Assembly: GCA_013154095.1 (NCBI GenBank)
Contig: JAADDD010000003.1
Coordinates: 62,001 to 126,000, forward strand
From: a bacterium
Lineage (GTDB): Archaea > JAADDD01
Direction of reading: 5' to 3'
DNA: 64,000 bases
The notes beneath the pieces are model-generated. The model was not told the DNA's origin. It saw only the letters and a list, made by a program, of their open reading frames with translations, and did not search any database. Below are positions 17,235 through 26,061 of this stretch, piece by piece. A program made the position numbers and the translations under genes. Positions within the stretch are counted from its first letter, which is position 1. The number at the start of each line of letters is the position of its first letter.

Positions 17235-18242
17235 ATGGGTACACTGCTAGGTAGACTGTTTCCTAGAAAAAGAATTGAGCTGAAAGAACTGAAAGGTAAG
17301 GTTCTGGCAGCAGACGCGCTCAATTTCATGTACCAGTTTCTTGCAAGCATTAGGCAAAAAGATGGAACACCGTTAGTTGACAGCAAAGGCAGAATCACTT
17401 CTCACCTTTCTGGCTTTTTTTACAGAACAATTGCGCTGCTAGAAGAAGGTATTAAGCCGGTATATGTTTTTGACGGAGAACCTCCAAAATTTAAGCAACT
17501 TGCACTAGAAAAGCGAAAAATTGCAAAAGAAGAAGCAGAGAAAAGGCTAAAAGAAGCTATTGAGAGAGGCAACAGCGAGGAAGTTCTGAAGTACGCGAAG
17601 CGTACAGTGAGAGTACTTGACTACATGATCAACGATGCGCGGCGGCTCCTCGAGTACATGGGCATTCCCTGCGTGCAGGCTCCCAGCGAGGCTGAGGCTC
17701 AGGCTGCCTGCATGGCGCAGGAAGGCACTGCCTGGGCAGCTGCGAGCTCGGACTACGACTCGCTGCTCTTTGGCAGTCCACGGCTAGTGCGCGGCCTGGC
17801 AAAAACCAGCGAAGAGCCAGAACTTCTCGAACTTGAACAAGTACTGCAGGAGCTCCGTCTTTCCAGGAAGCAGCTAATAGTTGCAGGAATTTTGGCTGGC
17901 TGCGATTACACTCCTGAAGGTTTCGAAGGTATTGGACCAAAAACAGCACTCGAAATTGCCAGAAAATATCGCTTCGAGCAAGACGAAGACTACGAAAAAG
18001 TAGAAAAGCTAGTTCGCTGGAACTACCCGTACAGGCTAAAAGAGGTTGTCGAGTTTTACCTTTCTCCTCCAGTGCTCCGAGGAGTGAAACTTGAATTTAA
18101 AAAACCGCAGCCAGAAAAGATTGTAGAATTCCTGTGCGAAGAACATGACTTCTCGAGAGAAAGGGTTGAGCGCGCGCTGGAACGCCTGGAACGCGCTCAC
18201 GCTGCTGCTTTTGGCCAGTCTTCTCTGCTCGACTTCTTCTAG
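17235..18242 (+). CDS. fen: Flap endonuclease FEN-1
   Basis: 335 residues, normal for the family. N-region ([12 protein letters not shown]) and I-region ([22 protein letters not shown]) carry the metal-binding acidic residues; a helix-hairpin-helix [11 protein letters not shown] is at about 235. It ends with a PCNA-interacting PIP box, QSSLLDFF. It removes 5' flaps in Okazaki-fragment maturation and repair. The next gene starts inside it. Confidence 0.96.
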   Translation: MGTLLGRLFPRKRIELKELKGKVLAADALNFMYQFLASIRQKDGTPLVDSKGRITSHLSGFFYRTIALLEEGIKPVYVFDGEPPKFKQLALEKRKIAKEEAEKRLKEAIERGNSEEVLKYAKRTVRVLDYMINDARRLLEYMGIPCVQAPSEAEAQAACMAQEGTAWAAASSDYDSLLFGSPRLVRGLAKTSEEPELLELEQVLQELRLSRKQLIVAGILAGCDYTPEGFEGIGPKTALEIARKYRFEQDEDYEKVEKLVRWNYPYRLKEVVEFYLSPPVLRGVKLEFKKPQPEKIVEFLCEEHDFSRERVERALERLERAHAAAFGQSSLLDFF

Positions 18243-19044
18243 TGCACTCATTATTTTGGAGCAGGATAGGCTCTTTCTTGGCAACAAAATTATATTAATA
18301 AAAAATATGAAAATATATAATAATTTAAATTATACAATTATTAATTTGTTTGTTCCGCTAGACTTACGGAACTCGAGCATTCTTTACTGTTCTGTGCCCT
18401 GTAAGCCTGCCTCAAACGGCGTGCTGCTTGAAGGCATAGAGCTGCAGCCCTATTCCTGGAAGCGTATCCAGCTAGTGCTGGAACCAGGCCCAGGATTAGT
18501 TGTGCTGTACTCGCAGAGCGGACCATTTGAACTGCGCAGGACAATTGTGGTACACGCTTCTCCTCTGTATACAGAAAACTTTAGCTGGCAGATAATAATA
18601 CCGCTGCAAGGAGCCCCTAAAGTATTGTATGTCTACCCAAGGGACTACACTTATACTATTGGAAAATACTCTATTTTTTTGACGTTTGATGATCGCCCTA
18701 ACTTAATTGTAGTGGTTTATGAGATACGCCGACCGCCATTACTGCTCTTTTTGTTTCTTTTCTTGCTCTGTCTTGAGCTGCTGCTTATTTTTATGCTAGT
18801 AGCTTCTGTAGCAAAAAGGGCAAAGTTTAGAGCATACCTACAGCTACTAAAGCCAGAAGAAAAATACATTCTTTACTTGATTCTTAAACACAAAAATAAG
18901 CTTGAACAGAAATACTTGTACCTACAAGAGAAGTTTTCTAAGCCAAAAGTTACTAGAATTCTCAAAGAGCTGGAAGAAAGGAACATTGTTGTGAGGAAAA
19001 CAGTAGGCAAAGAAAAAATTGTATACATAAAATTGCTCAGGTAA
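18145..19044 (+). CDS. Membrane-anchored winged-helix protein with signal peptide and ectodomain
   Basis: 299 residues. A signal-type helix (about 17-34), an ectodomain with N-X-S/T sites (about 35-190), a strong membrane helix (about 195-222, [20 protein letters not shown]), and a C-terminal winged-helix domain (about 235-299, [17 protein letters not shown], then [11 protein letters not shown] wing). This topology puts a sensor outside and a DNA-binding domain in the cytoplasm, a one-component membrane regulator (inference). The ATG overlaps fen by 98 bases; a shorter start near 18170 is possible. Confidence 0.78.
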   Translation: MTSREKGLSARWNAWNALTLLLLASLLCSTSSSALIILEQDRLFLGNKIILIKNMKIYNNLNYTIINLFVPLDLRNSSILYCSVPCKPASNGVLLEGIELQPYSWKRIQLVLEPGPGLVVLYSQSGPFELRRTIVVHASPLYTENFSWQIIIPLQGAPKVLYVYPRDYTYTIGKYSIFLTFDDRPNLIVVVYEIRRPPLLLFLFLFLLCLELLLIFMLVASVAKRAKFRAYLQLLKPEEKYILYLILKHKNKLEQKYLYLQEKFSKPKVTRILKELEERNIVVRKTVGKEKIVYIKLLR

Positions 19045-19049
19045 ATATA

Positions 19050-19673
19050 ATGCAGGAACAAGTATACGTAGAAGGAGTGAGGTTTGCGCGGAAAGTTGTA
19101 GAAGAAGTACTGGAAGGCAAGGAGCTGGAAGAGCTGCTCAAAGAGGCAGCCCAGAAATTTCCGCACGAACCAAGAGGTATCTTTACTTCTATTCATACTT
19201 ATCCAGACCATGAACTGCGCGGTTGTATAGGCATTCCCGAGCCAGTGTACCCGTTCTACAAAGCTCTAGTGCTTTCTGCTTACTGGGCGGCCTTCGAGGA
19301 TAGCAGGTTTCCTCCACTCTGCAAGGAAGAGCTGGACAATGTAGTGTTTGAGGTGTCTTACCTAACTCCACCCAAATTACTGCGAGTGAAGGATCCAAGA
19401 GAGTATCTGCAGCTGATAAAAATAGGGCAGCACGGCATAATTATAGAAAGAGGTCCTTACCGTGCACTTTTCTTGCCGCAAGTGGCAGTAGAGCAGAACT
19501 GGAGCGTCGCGGAGTTCCTAAGCTATTGTTGCCTCAAGGCTGGACTAGAGCCTGGCTGCTGGCTAGACAAGGACACGAAAGTGTACGTCTTTGAGGCAGA
19601 AGTGTACGCGGAAGAAGCTCCAAGAGGAAAAATTATAAGAAAAAGGCTAGTATACCGAAATTCTGTACCTTGA
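19050..19673 (+). CDS. AMMECR1-domain protein
   Basis: 207 residues. The family signature LRGCIGIPEP is at about residue 55, with ALVLSAYWAAFEDSRFPPL and VEVSYL-type strand VFEVSYLTPP. AMMECR1 proteins are conserved in archaea and eukaryotes; the molecular activity is not established. Its end overlaps the convergent PAN gene by 27 bases. Confidence 0.92.
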   Translation: MQEQVYVEGVRFARKVVEEVLEGKELEELLKEAAQKFPHEPRGIFTSIHTYPDHELRGCIGIPEPVYPFYKALVLSAYWAAFEDSRFPPLCKEELDNVVFEVSYLTPPKLLRVKDPREYLQLIKIGQHGIIIERGPYRALFLPQVAVEQNWSVAEFLSYCCLKAGLEPGCWLDKDTKVYVFEAEVYAEEAPRGKIIRKRLVYRNSVP

Positions 19674-20810
19674 AGCTGCAGCTGGTAACAGCTCAAATGC
19701 TTTTCTTTTTCTTTCCTTTATTTCTTCGATTGCTTTAAGCAAATCTTGCTCAGATAAACTATCCCTTCCATCTTTTAGTGCTCGTAGAGCAGCTTCTTTT
19801 ACTGCTAGCTCTATTTCTGCTCCGCTAAATCCTTCGGTGATTTCTGCTAGCAGTTTACAGTCAAACGGCTCCGTGCAGCGCACCCTAGAAAGATACAGCG
19901 CAAAAATTTCCTCTCTTGCTTGCTTGTCCGGCAAAGGTATTTCTATTATCCTGTCAAACCTTCCTGGTCTAAGGAGCGCGGGATCGAGCACGTCAAGCCT
20001 GTTGGTTGCTGCGAGCACCACTACGCGCTCATTTGGCTCAAAGCCATCCATTTCTGCTAGTAGCTGGTTAAGCGTACGCGATACTTCGCGCTCGGCGCCA
20101 GACTCAGAGTACATTCTCCGAGCTCCAATAGCGTCGATTTCATCGATGAAAATTATACAGGGCGCATGCTTTCTTGCAGTCCTGAACAGTCTCCGTACCA
20201 GCTCAGCTCCTTCTCCTACATATTTCCTGGCAAACTCTGAACCAGTAACATAAACAAAGTTGGCGCCAGATTCTGCTGCCACCGCCTTCGCCAGCAATGT
20301 CTTTCCGCAGCCTGGCGGTCCATAAAGGAGCACGCCTTTAGGTGGCCGTATTCCTAGCTGCTCAAAAAGTTCAGGTCGACGTAAAGGAAGCTCGACAATT
20401 TCTTTTAGCTTTTCTATTTGTTTCTTTAAACCAGCAACATCTTTGAACGTAACTCTTGGTCTTTCTAGTACAAAGAATTCGCTCTTTTCTGCGCTTTCTA
20501 GTACACGAATAATTGTCGAGTTATTTTTAGATAACAGGACAACGTCTCCTTCTCCTACTCTTCCTTTCAACTCATCTAAAATGTAGACAAATAATTCAAA
20601 TCCAGTAGACAACCTGACTATTGCGTGGTCTTCATCGACTATTTGCTTTACATAAGCTACAGTAAAGGGTGGTTTTCTTAGCTCTTCTAGCTGCTTTTCT
20701 AGATATTTAATCCTGAAAATAAGCTCAGAATTTTCCTTTTCAAGTTTCTTTAGGTATTCTTCGATTTTTTCCAAGTTCGAAAAAACCTCTTTCCTTGTAT
20801 TTTCCATCAT
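19647..20810 (-). CDS. pan: Proteasome-activating nucleotidase PAN
   Basis: 387 residues. N-terminal coiled coil (about 10-45), OB domain (about 50-110), then the AAA+ module with Walker A GPPGCGKT (about 168), Walker B IIFIDEIDAIGARR (about 228) and sensor residues NRLDVLDPALLRPGRFDR. It unfolds substrates for the 20S proteasome. PAN normally ends in the HbYX motif with Tyr second to last; here the end is ISVY with Tyr last. The tail lies in the overlap with AMMECR1. Confidence 0.93.
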   Translation of the reverse strand: MMENTRKEVFSNLEKIEEYLKKLEKENSELIFRIKYLEKQLEELRKPPFTVAYVKQIVDEDHAIVRLSTGFELFVYILDELKGRVGEGDVVLLSKNNSTIIRVLESAEKSEFFVLERPRVTFKDVAGLKKQIEKLKEIVELPLRRPELFEQLGIRPPKGVLLYGPPGCGKTLLAKAVAAESGANFVYVTGSEFARKYVGEGAELVRRLFRTARKHAPCIIFIDEIDAIGARRMYSESGAEREVSRTLNQLLAEMDGFEPNERVVVLAATNRLDVLDPALLRPGRFDRIIEIPLPDKQAREEIFALYLSRVRCTEPFDCKLLAEITEGFSGAEIELAVKEAALRALKDGRDSLSEQDLLKAIEEIKERKRKAFELLPAAASRYRISVY

Positions 20811-20811
20811 G

Positions 20812-20818
20812 TTTAAAT
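20812..20818 (+). promoter_or_regulatory. TATA-like box of mbf1
   Basis: TTTAAAT lies 32 bases before the mbf1 ATG in the short divergent gap with pan, again a leaderless spacing. Confidence 0.45.
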
Positions 20819-20843
20819 GAAAGGTACAGTATAATAACTTTTA

Positions 20844-21341
20844 ATGCCCTATACTTGCGAGCTTTGCGGCAAGGTTACAGATAAAGTTTACCGTGTTGTT
20901 ATAGACGGCGCAGAGTTTCTGGTGTGCGAGGACTGCAAGAAATACGGCAAACTAGTGGGCGCGCCTGCGCCCCGAAGACCACGACCACAGCTTCCTAGAC
21001 CAAGAGAACCCAAACTCGAAGAACTGGAAGTATTGCCTGATGTAGGAGAAATTGTCCGACAGGAACGTCAGCGTCGTGGTTTACGACTAGAAGAGCTAGC
21101 AGCAAAACTAGGCATTTCTGCTTCTTATTTAAGGAGAATCGAGCAAGGAAAAACAATTCCTGATGAGCGCACGCTCAAGAAGCTGGAAAATTTCTTTGAA
21201 ATTTCACTGCGTGCGCCTATGCAGGAGCTTGAAATAAAGCTGTCTAGCGAGGATATAAATTACACAGTGACGCTTGGTGACATTGCTCAGATAGAATACG
21301 AAACTAAAGAGAAGGAGAAAAACCCGCAAGTCAGAAAATAA
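20844..21341 (+). CDS. mbf1: Multiprotein-bridging-factor 1 homologue (MBF1)
   Basis: 165 residues. An N-terminal zinc ribbon (CELCG, then CEDCKKYG) and a proline/arginine linker precede a Cro-type HTH (about 70-125, LEELAAKLGISASYLRRIEQ). Archaeal MBF1 associates with ribosomes. The C-terminal 45 residues lie over the convergent gene at 21204. Confidence 0.92.
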   Translation: MPYTCELCGKVTDKVYRVVIDGAEFLVCEDCKKYGKLVGAPAPRRPRPQLPRPREPKLEELEVLPDVGEIVRQERQRRGLRLEELAAKLGISASYLRRIEQGKTIPDERTLKKLENFFEISLRAPMQELEIKLSSEDINYTVTLGDIAQIEYETKEKEKNPQVRK

Positions 21342-21569
21342 TAAACCCGCGAAGCTGATACTGAGCAGCAAGTACAGTAAAGTGCATGCTAGTAACTCTA
21401 TCTCTTTTTTCTTTATTATTGTAAAATAAAAGAAAGTGAACGTAGCCAGTGCAACTAATATGTGCGCGAACCATTCAGGAAGAGAAAAGTCTGGTAACAA
21501 GGCAACAGCAACTACTAAAGGCGAGAGCTGGTAAGGCACCAAGATTCCTGCAAGCCAGTAAGGTAACAT
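21204..21569 (-). CDS. Small multi-span membrane protein, tentative
   Basis: 121 residues from the ATG at 21569. Three to four hydrophobic helices (about 2-25, 32-50, 58-75, 80-95), with LLPDFSLPEWFAH after the first. It fills an otherwise empty 226-base gap between mbf1 and the methyltransferase but overlaps mbf1 by 138 bases in the opposite direction. Its start shares two bases with the divergent methyltransferase start. No family is recognised; the gap and composition favour a real gene. Confidence 0.5.
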   Translation of the reverse strand: MLPYWLAGILVPYQLSPLVVAVALLPDFSLPEWFAHILVALATFTFFYFTIIKKKEIELLACTLLYLLLSISFAGLLFSDLRVFLLLFSFVFYLSNVTKRHCVIYILARQLYFKLLHRRTQ

Positions 21570-22176
21570 GCTGAAGCGCCTCAATCTTGGTAAATTAGTG
21601 CTAGTCTACGACGATGCAGTGGTCTACGAACCAGCGGAAGACAGCTTTCTTGTGCTTGACTATGCAGATGTGCCTGCCTGCAAAAAGCTTCTCGATCTTG
21701 GCTGCGGCACAGGAATTCTTGGACTCTGGTTTGCCGACAGAGCAAAAGAGGTGTTACTTGTAGACATAAATCCCTATGCAGTTCTGTTTTCTGCGATTAA
21801 TGCAGAAATTAACGGCATAAGACATGCAAGAACAGCGATTTCTTGTCTACTAGAAGATATAGAAGATGAATGGTTTGATGTCTGCCTATTCAATCCACCA
21901 TACTTGCTCGAAGAAGAGTGCGAAGATGTACTTGATGTCGCGTGGTGCAGCTACAAGACAGTGCGCGCTTTCTTTAAGCAGGCAAGAAAAAGAATAGGCA
22001 CTGCATACTTGGTGCTAAACAACTACTCGTATGAGCTGCTCAAGGAAGAAATACCTGCACACCAAATACTTGCCACTAGACAGCTACCTGGAGAAAGGTT
22101 GTTGCTGCTTAAGGTTTATTTTAACAGGAATAGGATAGAAAGAAGAAACCATAACCCCGCGCAGGTTTTCGAATGA
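21568..22176 (+). CDS. HemK/Mtq2-like class I methyltransferase
   Basis: 202 residues. SAM-binding DLGCGTGILGLW (about 45) and the catalytic NPPY (about 110) identify the HemK/PrmC/Mtq2 group, which methylates the Gln of the release factor GGQ motif; archaeal Mtq2-like proteins act on aRF1 with Trm112. YEPAEDSFLVLD is the typical substrate-loop start. The last 93 bases overlap the convergent ATPase gene. Confidence 0.88.
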   Translation: MLKRLNLGKLVLVYDDAVVYEPAEDSFLVLDYADVPACKKLLDLGCGTGILGLWFADRAKEVLLVDINPYAVLFSAINAEINGIRHARTAISCLLEDIEDEWFDVCLFNPPYLLEEECEDVLDVAWCSYKTVRAFFKQARKRIGTAYLVLNNYSYELLKEEIPAHQILATRQLPGERLLLLKVYFNRNRIERRNHNPAQVFE

Positions 22177-23376
22177 CTTAATTTCTAGTTCTAGTTTTTC
22201 AAAGTGTCTTGGAAGTGCAGAAATTATTACTTGCAGTTCTTTGAGATTAGGTAAGCGTAAAATAAAAAACGTGTCTGTGTTGTTAAGAATACGGGAACTG
22301 AAAAATGAAGGATTCTGGGTAATCAGCAAGTAAGAAAGGTCGAACTTTCTGCCTTCAGCTGCCAGCCTTTCTAGCAGCGTGCACTTCTGCAGGACATTGT
22401 GCGCTTCGTCGATCACGATCTTTACAGGAACCCTGTGCGCCAGCACCCATGCAATAAAAGAATATATTAATAACCTAGACTGAAACAGGTCTAGGTCTCT
22501 TAGCGGAACTACTAGCAGTTTTTCTTCTGCTGCAAGAAATTCCTGGATGCAGGAATTTTCTTCTGTAACGATTCCAGAAGAAAGAACTTGCTCTATTCTT
22601 CTTCGCACAACAGTGACAGTCTGTTCCGCGAACAGTGAGACTAGCTGGGTTTTTCTGTAGCAGGCTTTCCTCAAAGCAGAGAGCCACTTTTCTTCGCCTA
22701 GCTTTCTTCCAAGAGCAAGCAGCTCTAGCTGGGCTGCGCCTAGCTCGAACAGGTCCTCAAATACTTCTGGTAAAATTTCTTCTTCTTTTATCCTGGGTGG
22801 TAGCTGCTTGCCGCTGTACTCTCCGTGAAAGTCGAAGACTACTGTTTTTGTCTCGCAGTGCTGCTCGCAGAGCTGTAGCAGCTGCTTGCAGAGCGTAGAC
22901 TTACCTGTGCCACTGGCACCTACTATAATAATATTGCGTGAGAGCACTTGCTTCAGCACTTCTAGCGGCAAGTTCTGCACTCCTTCGGCTACAACTAGCT
23001 TTTTTACTTGCTTGACCGAAGAAAGAGGATATATTCGAAGCAAAATGCGAGGATACAGTTTCTCTTCTAACCATTCAATCTTTTTCTTTTCTTTCTTTAG
23101 TGTGGCAACTACTTCAAGCACAGGACCAAAGAAAAACTTATAGAATGAAATGTTCTTTTTGATGTCAGCAAATTCCCGACTGCTAATATAAACAATGTCG
23201 TATTTCTGTAGCCTTTCTATGTTGAAGAAAGCTGTGTCGCAGCAGCGCAGAATATAATAATGCTCGGCATCTTCCGCGACGTACAACTCTCCGAGCCTAT
23301 AGTAGGGCTTAAAGAAAATGCTGTAAATTTTTCCTCCGCTCACGCTTATAATAATGCCAAATTCCTCTTCTTCCAT
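22084..23376 (-). CDS. HerA/DUF87-like ATPase
   Basis: 430 residues. An N-terminal beta-barrel-like region (about 1-110), Walker A GASGTGKST (about 155), VFDFHGEYSG, and Walker B IVIDEAHNV (about 322), then LLITQNPSFFS. It resembles the HerA-FtsK DNA-translocase group. HerA normally pairs with the nuclease NurA in end resection, but no nurA, rad50 or mre11 is nearby, so the exact subfamily is uncertain. Confidence 0.72.
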   Translation of the reverse strand: MEEEEFGIIISVSGGKIYSIFFKPYYRLGELYVAEDAEHYYILRCCDTAFFNIERLQKYDIVYISSREFADIKKNISFYKFFFGPVLEVVATLKKEKKKIEWLEEKLYPRILLRIYPLSSVKQVKKLVVAEGVQNLPLEVLKQVLSRNIIIVGASGTGKSTLCKQLLQLCEQHCETKTVVFDFHGEYSGKQLPPRIKEEEILPEVFEDLFELGAAQLELLALGRKLGEEKWLSALRKACYRKTQLVSLFAEQTVTVVRRRIEQVLSSGIVTEENSCIQEFLAAEEKLLVVPLRDLDLFQSRLLIYSFIAWVLAHRVPVKIVIDEAHNVLQKCTLLERLAAEGRKFDLSYLLITQNPSFFSSRILNNTDTFFILRLPNLKELQVIISALPRHFEKLELEIKSFENLRGVMVSSFYPIPVKINLKQQQPFSR

Positions 23377-23414
23377 GCTTTAATATTTGCGCTATTACTA
23401 CCAAATATTAATTT

Positions 23415-24302
23415 ATGGTCACGAACCTGCCTCCAGAGGTGCGCGCACTAGAGTACCAGTACCTTAACGCAAAGACACTAGACGAAAAGATAAAGATCCT
23501 AGAAGAAATCATTGCCAAGACCCCTAAGCATAAAGGCACACAGAAATATCTAGCTCAGCTCAAGCGCCGACTAAAAAAGCTCAAAGAACAGCAAAGAAGT
23601 CAGATAAAAAGGAGAAGCTATATAGTTATTCCTAAAGATTTAGAGTTTAGAATATGTATTTTCGGAGCTCCTTATTCTGGAAAAACAGCGCTACTCAAAG
23701 CTCTTTGTGGCAGCTACTCGCAGCGCTGGAACTTTGTGCTAGGAACTCTGCGGCTAAAAGATGTGCCGGTACAAGTAGTAGAATGTCCTGGTTACTTAGC
23801 TCCTGAGGTTTGTCAGGTGCTCGCAGCAGCCGATCTTATTCTTGGAGTAGTTGACCTTACTCAGCCATTGGACTACCAGCTAGAACTGCTAAAAGAAGCT
23901 AAGAGTAAGTTTCCTGCAACACCTTTCTTACTTATAGCAAGCAAAGCAGACGAGCCTGGCACAAAGAAAGTCTTTGAGGCACTCGTAGCTCAAGGCTATT
24001 CTCCAGTACCTGTATCAGTGAAGCATATTTGGTCGCTGGAACAGCTCAAAGATAAAATGTTCGAGGCGCTCGGAATAGTGAGGATCTACACAAAAGAGCC
24101 AGGAAAAGAGCCGAGCAAGCGGCCGCTAATACTTAAAAGAGGCTGCACCGTAAAGGACGTGGCGGAACACATACACAAAGATTTTATAAAAAACTTCCGC
24201 TACGCGCGTGTCTGGGGAAAGTCAGCAAAGTTTCCTGGTCAGGCAGTCGGACTTGAGCATATCCTAGAAGACGGAGATATAGTAGAAATACACACCAGGT
24301 GA
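23415..24302 (+). CDS. DRG/Obg-like GTPase with TGS domain, divergent G motifs
   Basis: 295 residues. An N-terminal helical basic region (about 1-70) precedes the G domain: P-loop GAPYSGKT (about 86), ECPG where DxPG is expected (about 118), and SKAD in place of NKxD (about 177). The C-terminal TGS domain (about 228-295) ends DGDIVEIHTR, as in DRG proteins. DRG-type GTPases act with the ribosome. Altered G motifs suggest changed nucleotide specificity or weak hydrolysis (inference). Confidence 0.85.
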   Translation: MVTNLPPEVRALEYQYLNAKTLDEKIKILEEIIAKTPKHKGTQKYLAQLKRRLKKLKEQQRSQIKRRSYIVIPKDLEFRICIFGAPYSGKTALLKALCGSYSQRWNFVLGTLRLKDVPVQVVECPGYLAPEVCQVLAAADLILGVVDLTQPLDYQLELLKEAKSKFPATPFLLIASKADEPGTKKVFEALVAQGYSPVPVSVKHIWSLEQLKDKMFEALGIVRIYTKEPGKEPSKRPLILKRGCTVKDVAEHIHKDFIKNFRYARVWGKSAKFPGQAVGLEHILEDGDIVEIHTR

Positions 24303-24308
24303 AGATTA

Positions 24309-24773
24309 ATGGCAGAGGACAAGCTCAGCGTTGAAAACATCCTAGAAAAGCTGCGAAAAATCAACAGTAGTCTACTGGAAGTAGAGAGAAGAATAAAGAT
24401 TCTGGAAAGCATGAGCAGCAAAAAAGACTGGGATATGCTCAGCTTCAAGAAGTTTCTGACAGTTTACCTCGAAGAATACAAGGGCGAGTGGATCAAAGAA
24501 TTCGTAGAAAATGATATCGAGGTAGCCAAAGGACTAATTTCTAGCGTGCTCGAAGTCCTGAAATATTACAGTGTACAGGAACTGCTGCTCTGGGCGCTGC
24601 CGGCTGTGCAGACCTTTAAGCAAGAGCTAGAGATCTACAAAACTGTGCTGGAAGATGCGGAGAAGACGAGGCTTGTAGAAAAAGTAAAAGAGTACTGCGA
24701 AAACCTGAGAAACAGGATTGAACAGATAATAAATAAAATTCAAGAAATTGCCAGAGAACATGCAGGAACCTAA
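24309..24773 (+). CDS. Helical/coiled-coil protein, unknown
   Basis: 154 residues, predicted almost wholly helical, with coiled-coil heptads at about 8-35 and 110-150. A central hydrophobic segment (LISSVLEVLKYY, LLLWALPAV) is not long enough for a clear membrane helix. It lies 6 bases after the TGS GTPase and overlaps gatD by 14 bases, so it is likely in one operon with them. Function unknown. Confidence 0.65.
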   Translation: MAEDKLSVENILEKLRKINSSLLEVERRIKILESMSSKKDWDMLSFKKFLTVYLEEYKGEWIKEFVENDIEVAKGLISSVLEVLKYYSVQELLLWALPAVQTFKQELEIYKTVLEDAEKTRLVEKVKEYCENLRNRIEQIINKIQEIAREHAGT

Positions 24774-26061
24774 TCCAGGAGACTACGTAGAAATTCAGCT
24801 GCATAATGGCAAGATACTAAAAGGAATTGTAATGCCGAGAAGTGAACTAGACACTACAGATGTACTAATACTAAAATTGGACAATGGCTACAATATAGGC
24901 ATAAGAAAAGACAAGATAGCAAGGATAGAAATCGTGAAAAAATACAGCATAGAAAAAGAAGTAGAGCGAGTTGTACAACGTAAAGAAGGACTGCCAGTTA
25001 TAGGAATGTTTGCCACAGGAGGCACAATTGGCAGTCGAGTAGACTACGCAACTGGAGCAGTCACGGCAAAATACAGTGCAGCAGATATTCTTGACCTTGT
25101 GCCAGAAATTGCAGACATAGCAAACGTCGAGGGACACCTTATTTTTAATATGCTTTCTGAGAACCTCACTCCTGCGCACTGGATAGAGATTGCAAGAAAG
25201 ATCAGCGAGCACCTTGACGAATACTACGGTATAGTTATCACGCACGGTACAGACACGATGGCCTTCACCGCTGCTGCCCTGGCGTTCATGCTAGAACAGC
25301 AGCGGATACCTGTGATCTTGACTGGCGCACAGCGCTCTTCTGACAGACCGAGCTCAGACGTGCACCTGAACCTGCTCTGTGCAGTGCGCGCAGCTTGCTC
25401 GGACGTGGCTGAAGTCTGCATCGCGATGCACGGAGAAACCGAGGACACGTACGTGTTGCTGCACCGAGGAGTGCGTGCCAAGAAGCTGCACACTTCTAGA
25501 AGAGATGCATTTGTTTCGGTAAACGATGTACCGCTAGCAAAAATCTGGAAGGAAAGAATCGAGTTTCTGCGCAATGATTATAAGAAAAGAAATCAGGACA
25601 AAGAAAACAGAATTTTCTTAAACATCGAGCAACGAGTAGCACTGCTCAAGTTCTTTCCTGGAATGCCTGCAGAACTGGTAGATGTACTTGTCGATAAAGG
25701 CTACAAGGGTCTGGTGATTGAAGGCACTGGACTAGGGCATGTAGGCGAGTACTTGCTGCCGGCTATTAGGCGAGCAGTAGAAGAAGGTCTTGTCGTGTGC
25801 ATGGTTTCTCAGTGTATTTGGGGCAGGATTAACATGTGCGTGTACAGTACAGGCAGAAAGCTGCTGCAAGCAGGAGTAGTTCCTTGCGAAGATATGACAG
25901 CAGAAGCGGCTCTCAGTAAACTAATGTACTTGTTGGGAAAATACGATGCAGAAACAGCGAAGAAATTAATGCCAGTTAACCTTAAAGGAGAAATAAGCGA
26001 AAGGAGCAGCTACCTTGTTTCAAGACCGCCAAAATTCTACTACCACGAAAGTCTAGTTTAG
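24760..26061 (+). CDS. gatD: Glutamyl-tRNA(Gln) amidotransferase subunit D
   Basis: 433 residues. An N-terminal Tudor-like domain (about 4-65) is followed by an L-asparaginase-type domain with FATGGTIGS (about 85) and THGTDTMAFTAAAL (about 160). GatD makes ammonia from Gln for GatE, converting Glu-tRNA(Gln) to Gln-tRNA(Gln). gatE is not in the window. The ATG is preferred over an upstream in-frame TTG at 24748. Confidence 0.95.
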   Translation: MQEPNPGDYVEIQLHNGKILKGIVMPRSELDTTDVLILKLDNGYNIGIRKDKIARIEIVKKYSIEKEVERVVQRKEGLPVIGMFATGGTIGSRVDYATGAVTAKYSAADILDLVPEIADIANVEGHLIFNMLSENLTPAHWIEIARKISEHLDEYYGIVITHGTDTMAFTAAALAFMLEQQRIPVILTGAQRSSDRPSSDVHLNLLCAVRAACSDVAEVCIAMHGETEDTYVLLHRGVRAKKLHTSRRDAFVSVNDVPLAKIWKERIEFLRNDYKKRNQDKENRIFLNIEQRVALLKFFPGMPAELVDVLVDKGYKGLVIEGTGLGHVGEYLLPAIRRAVEEGLVVCMVSQCIWGRINMCVYSTGRKLLQAGVVPCEDMTAEAALSKLMYLLGKYDAETAKKLMPVNLKGEISERSSYLVSRPPKFYYHESLV

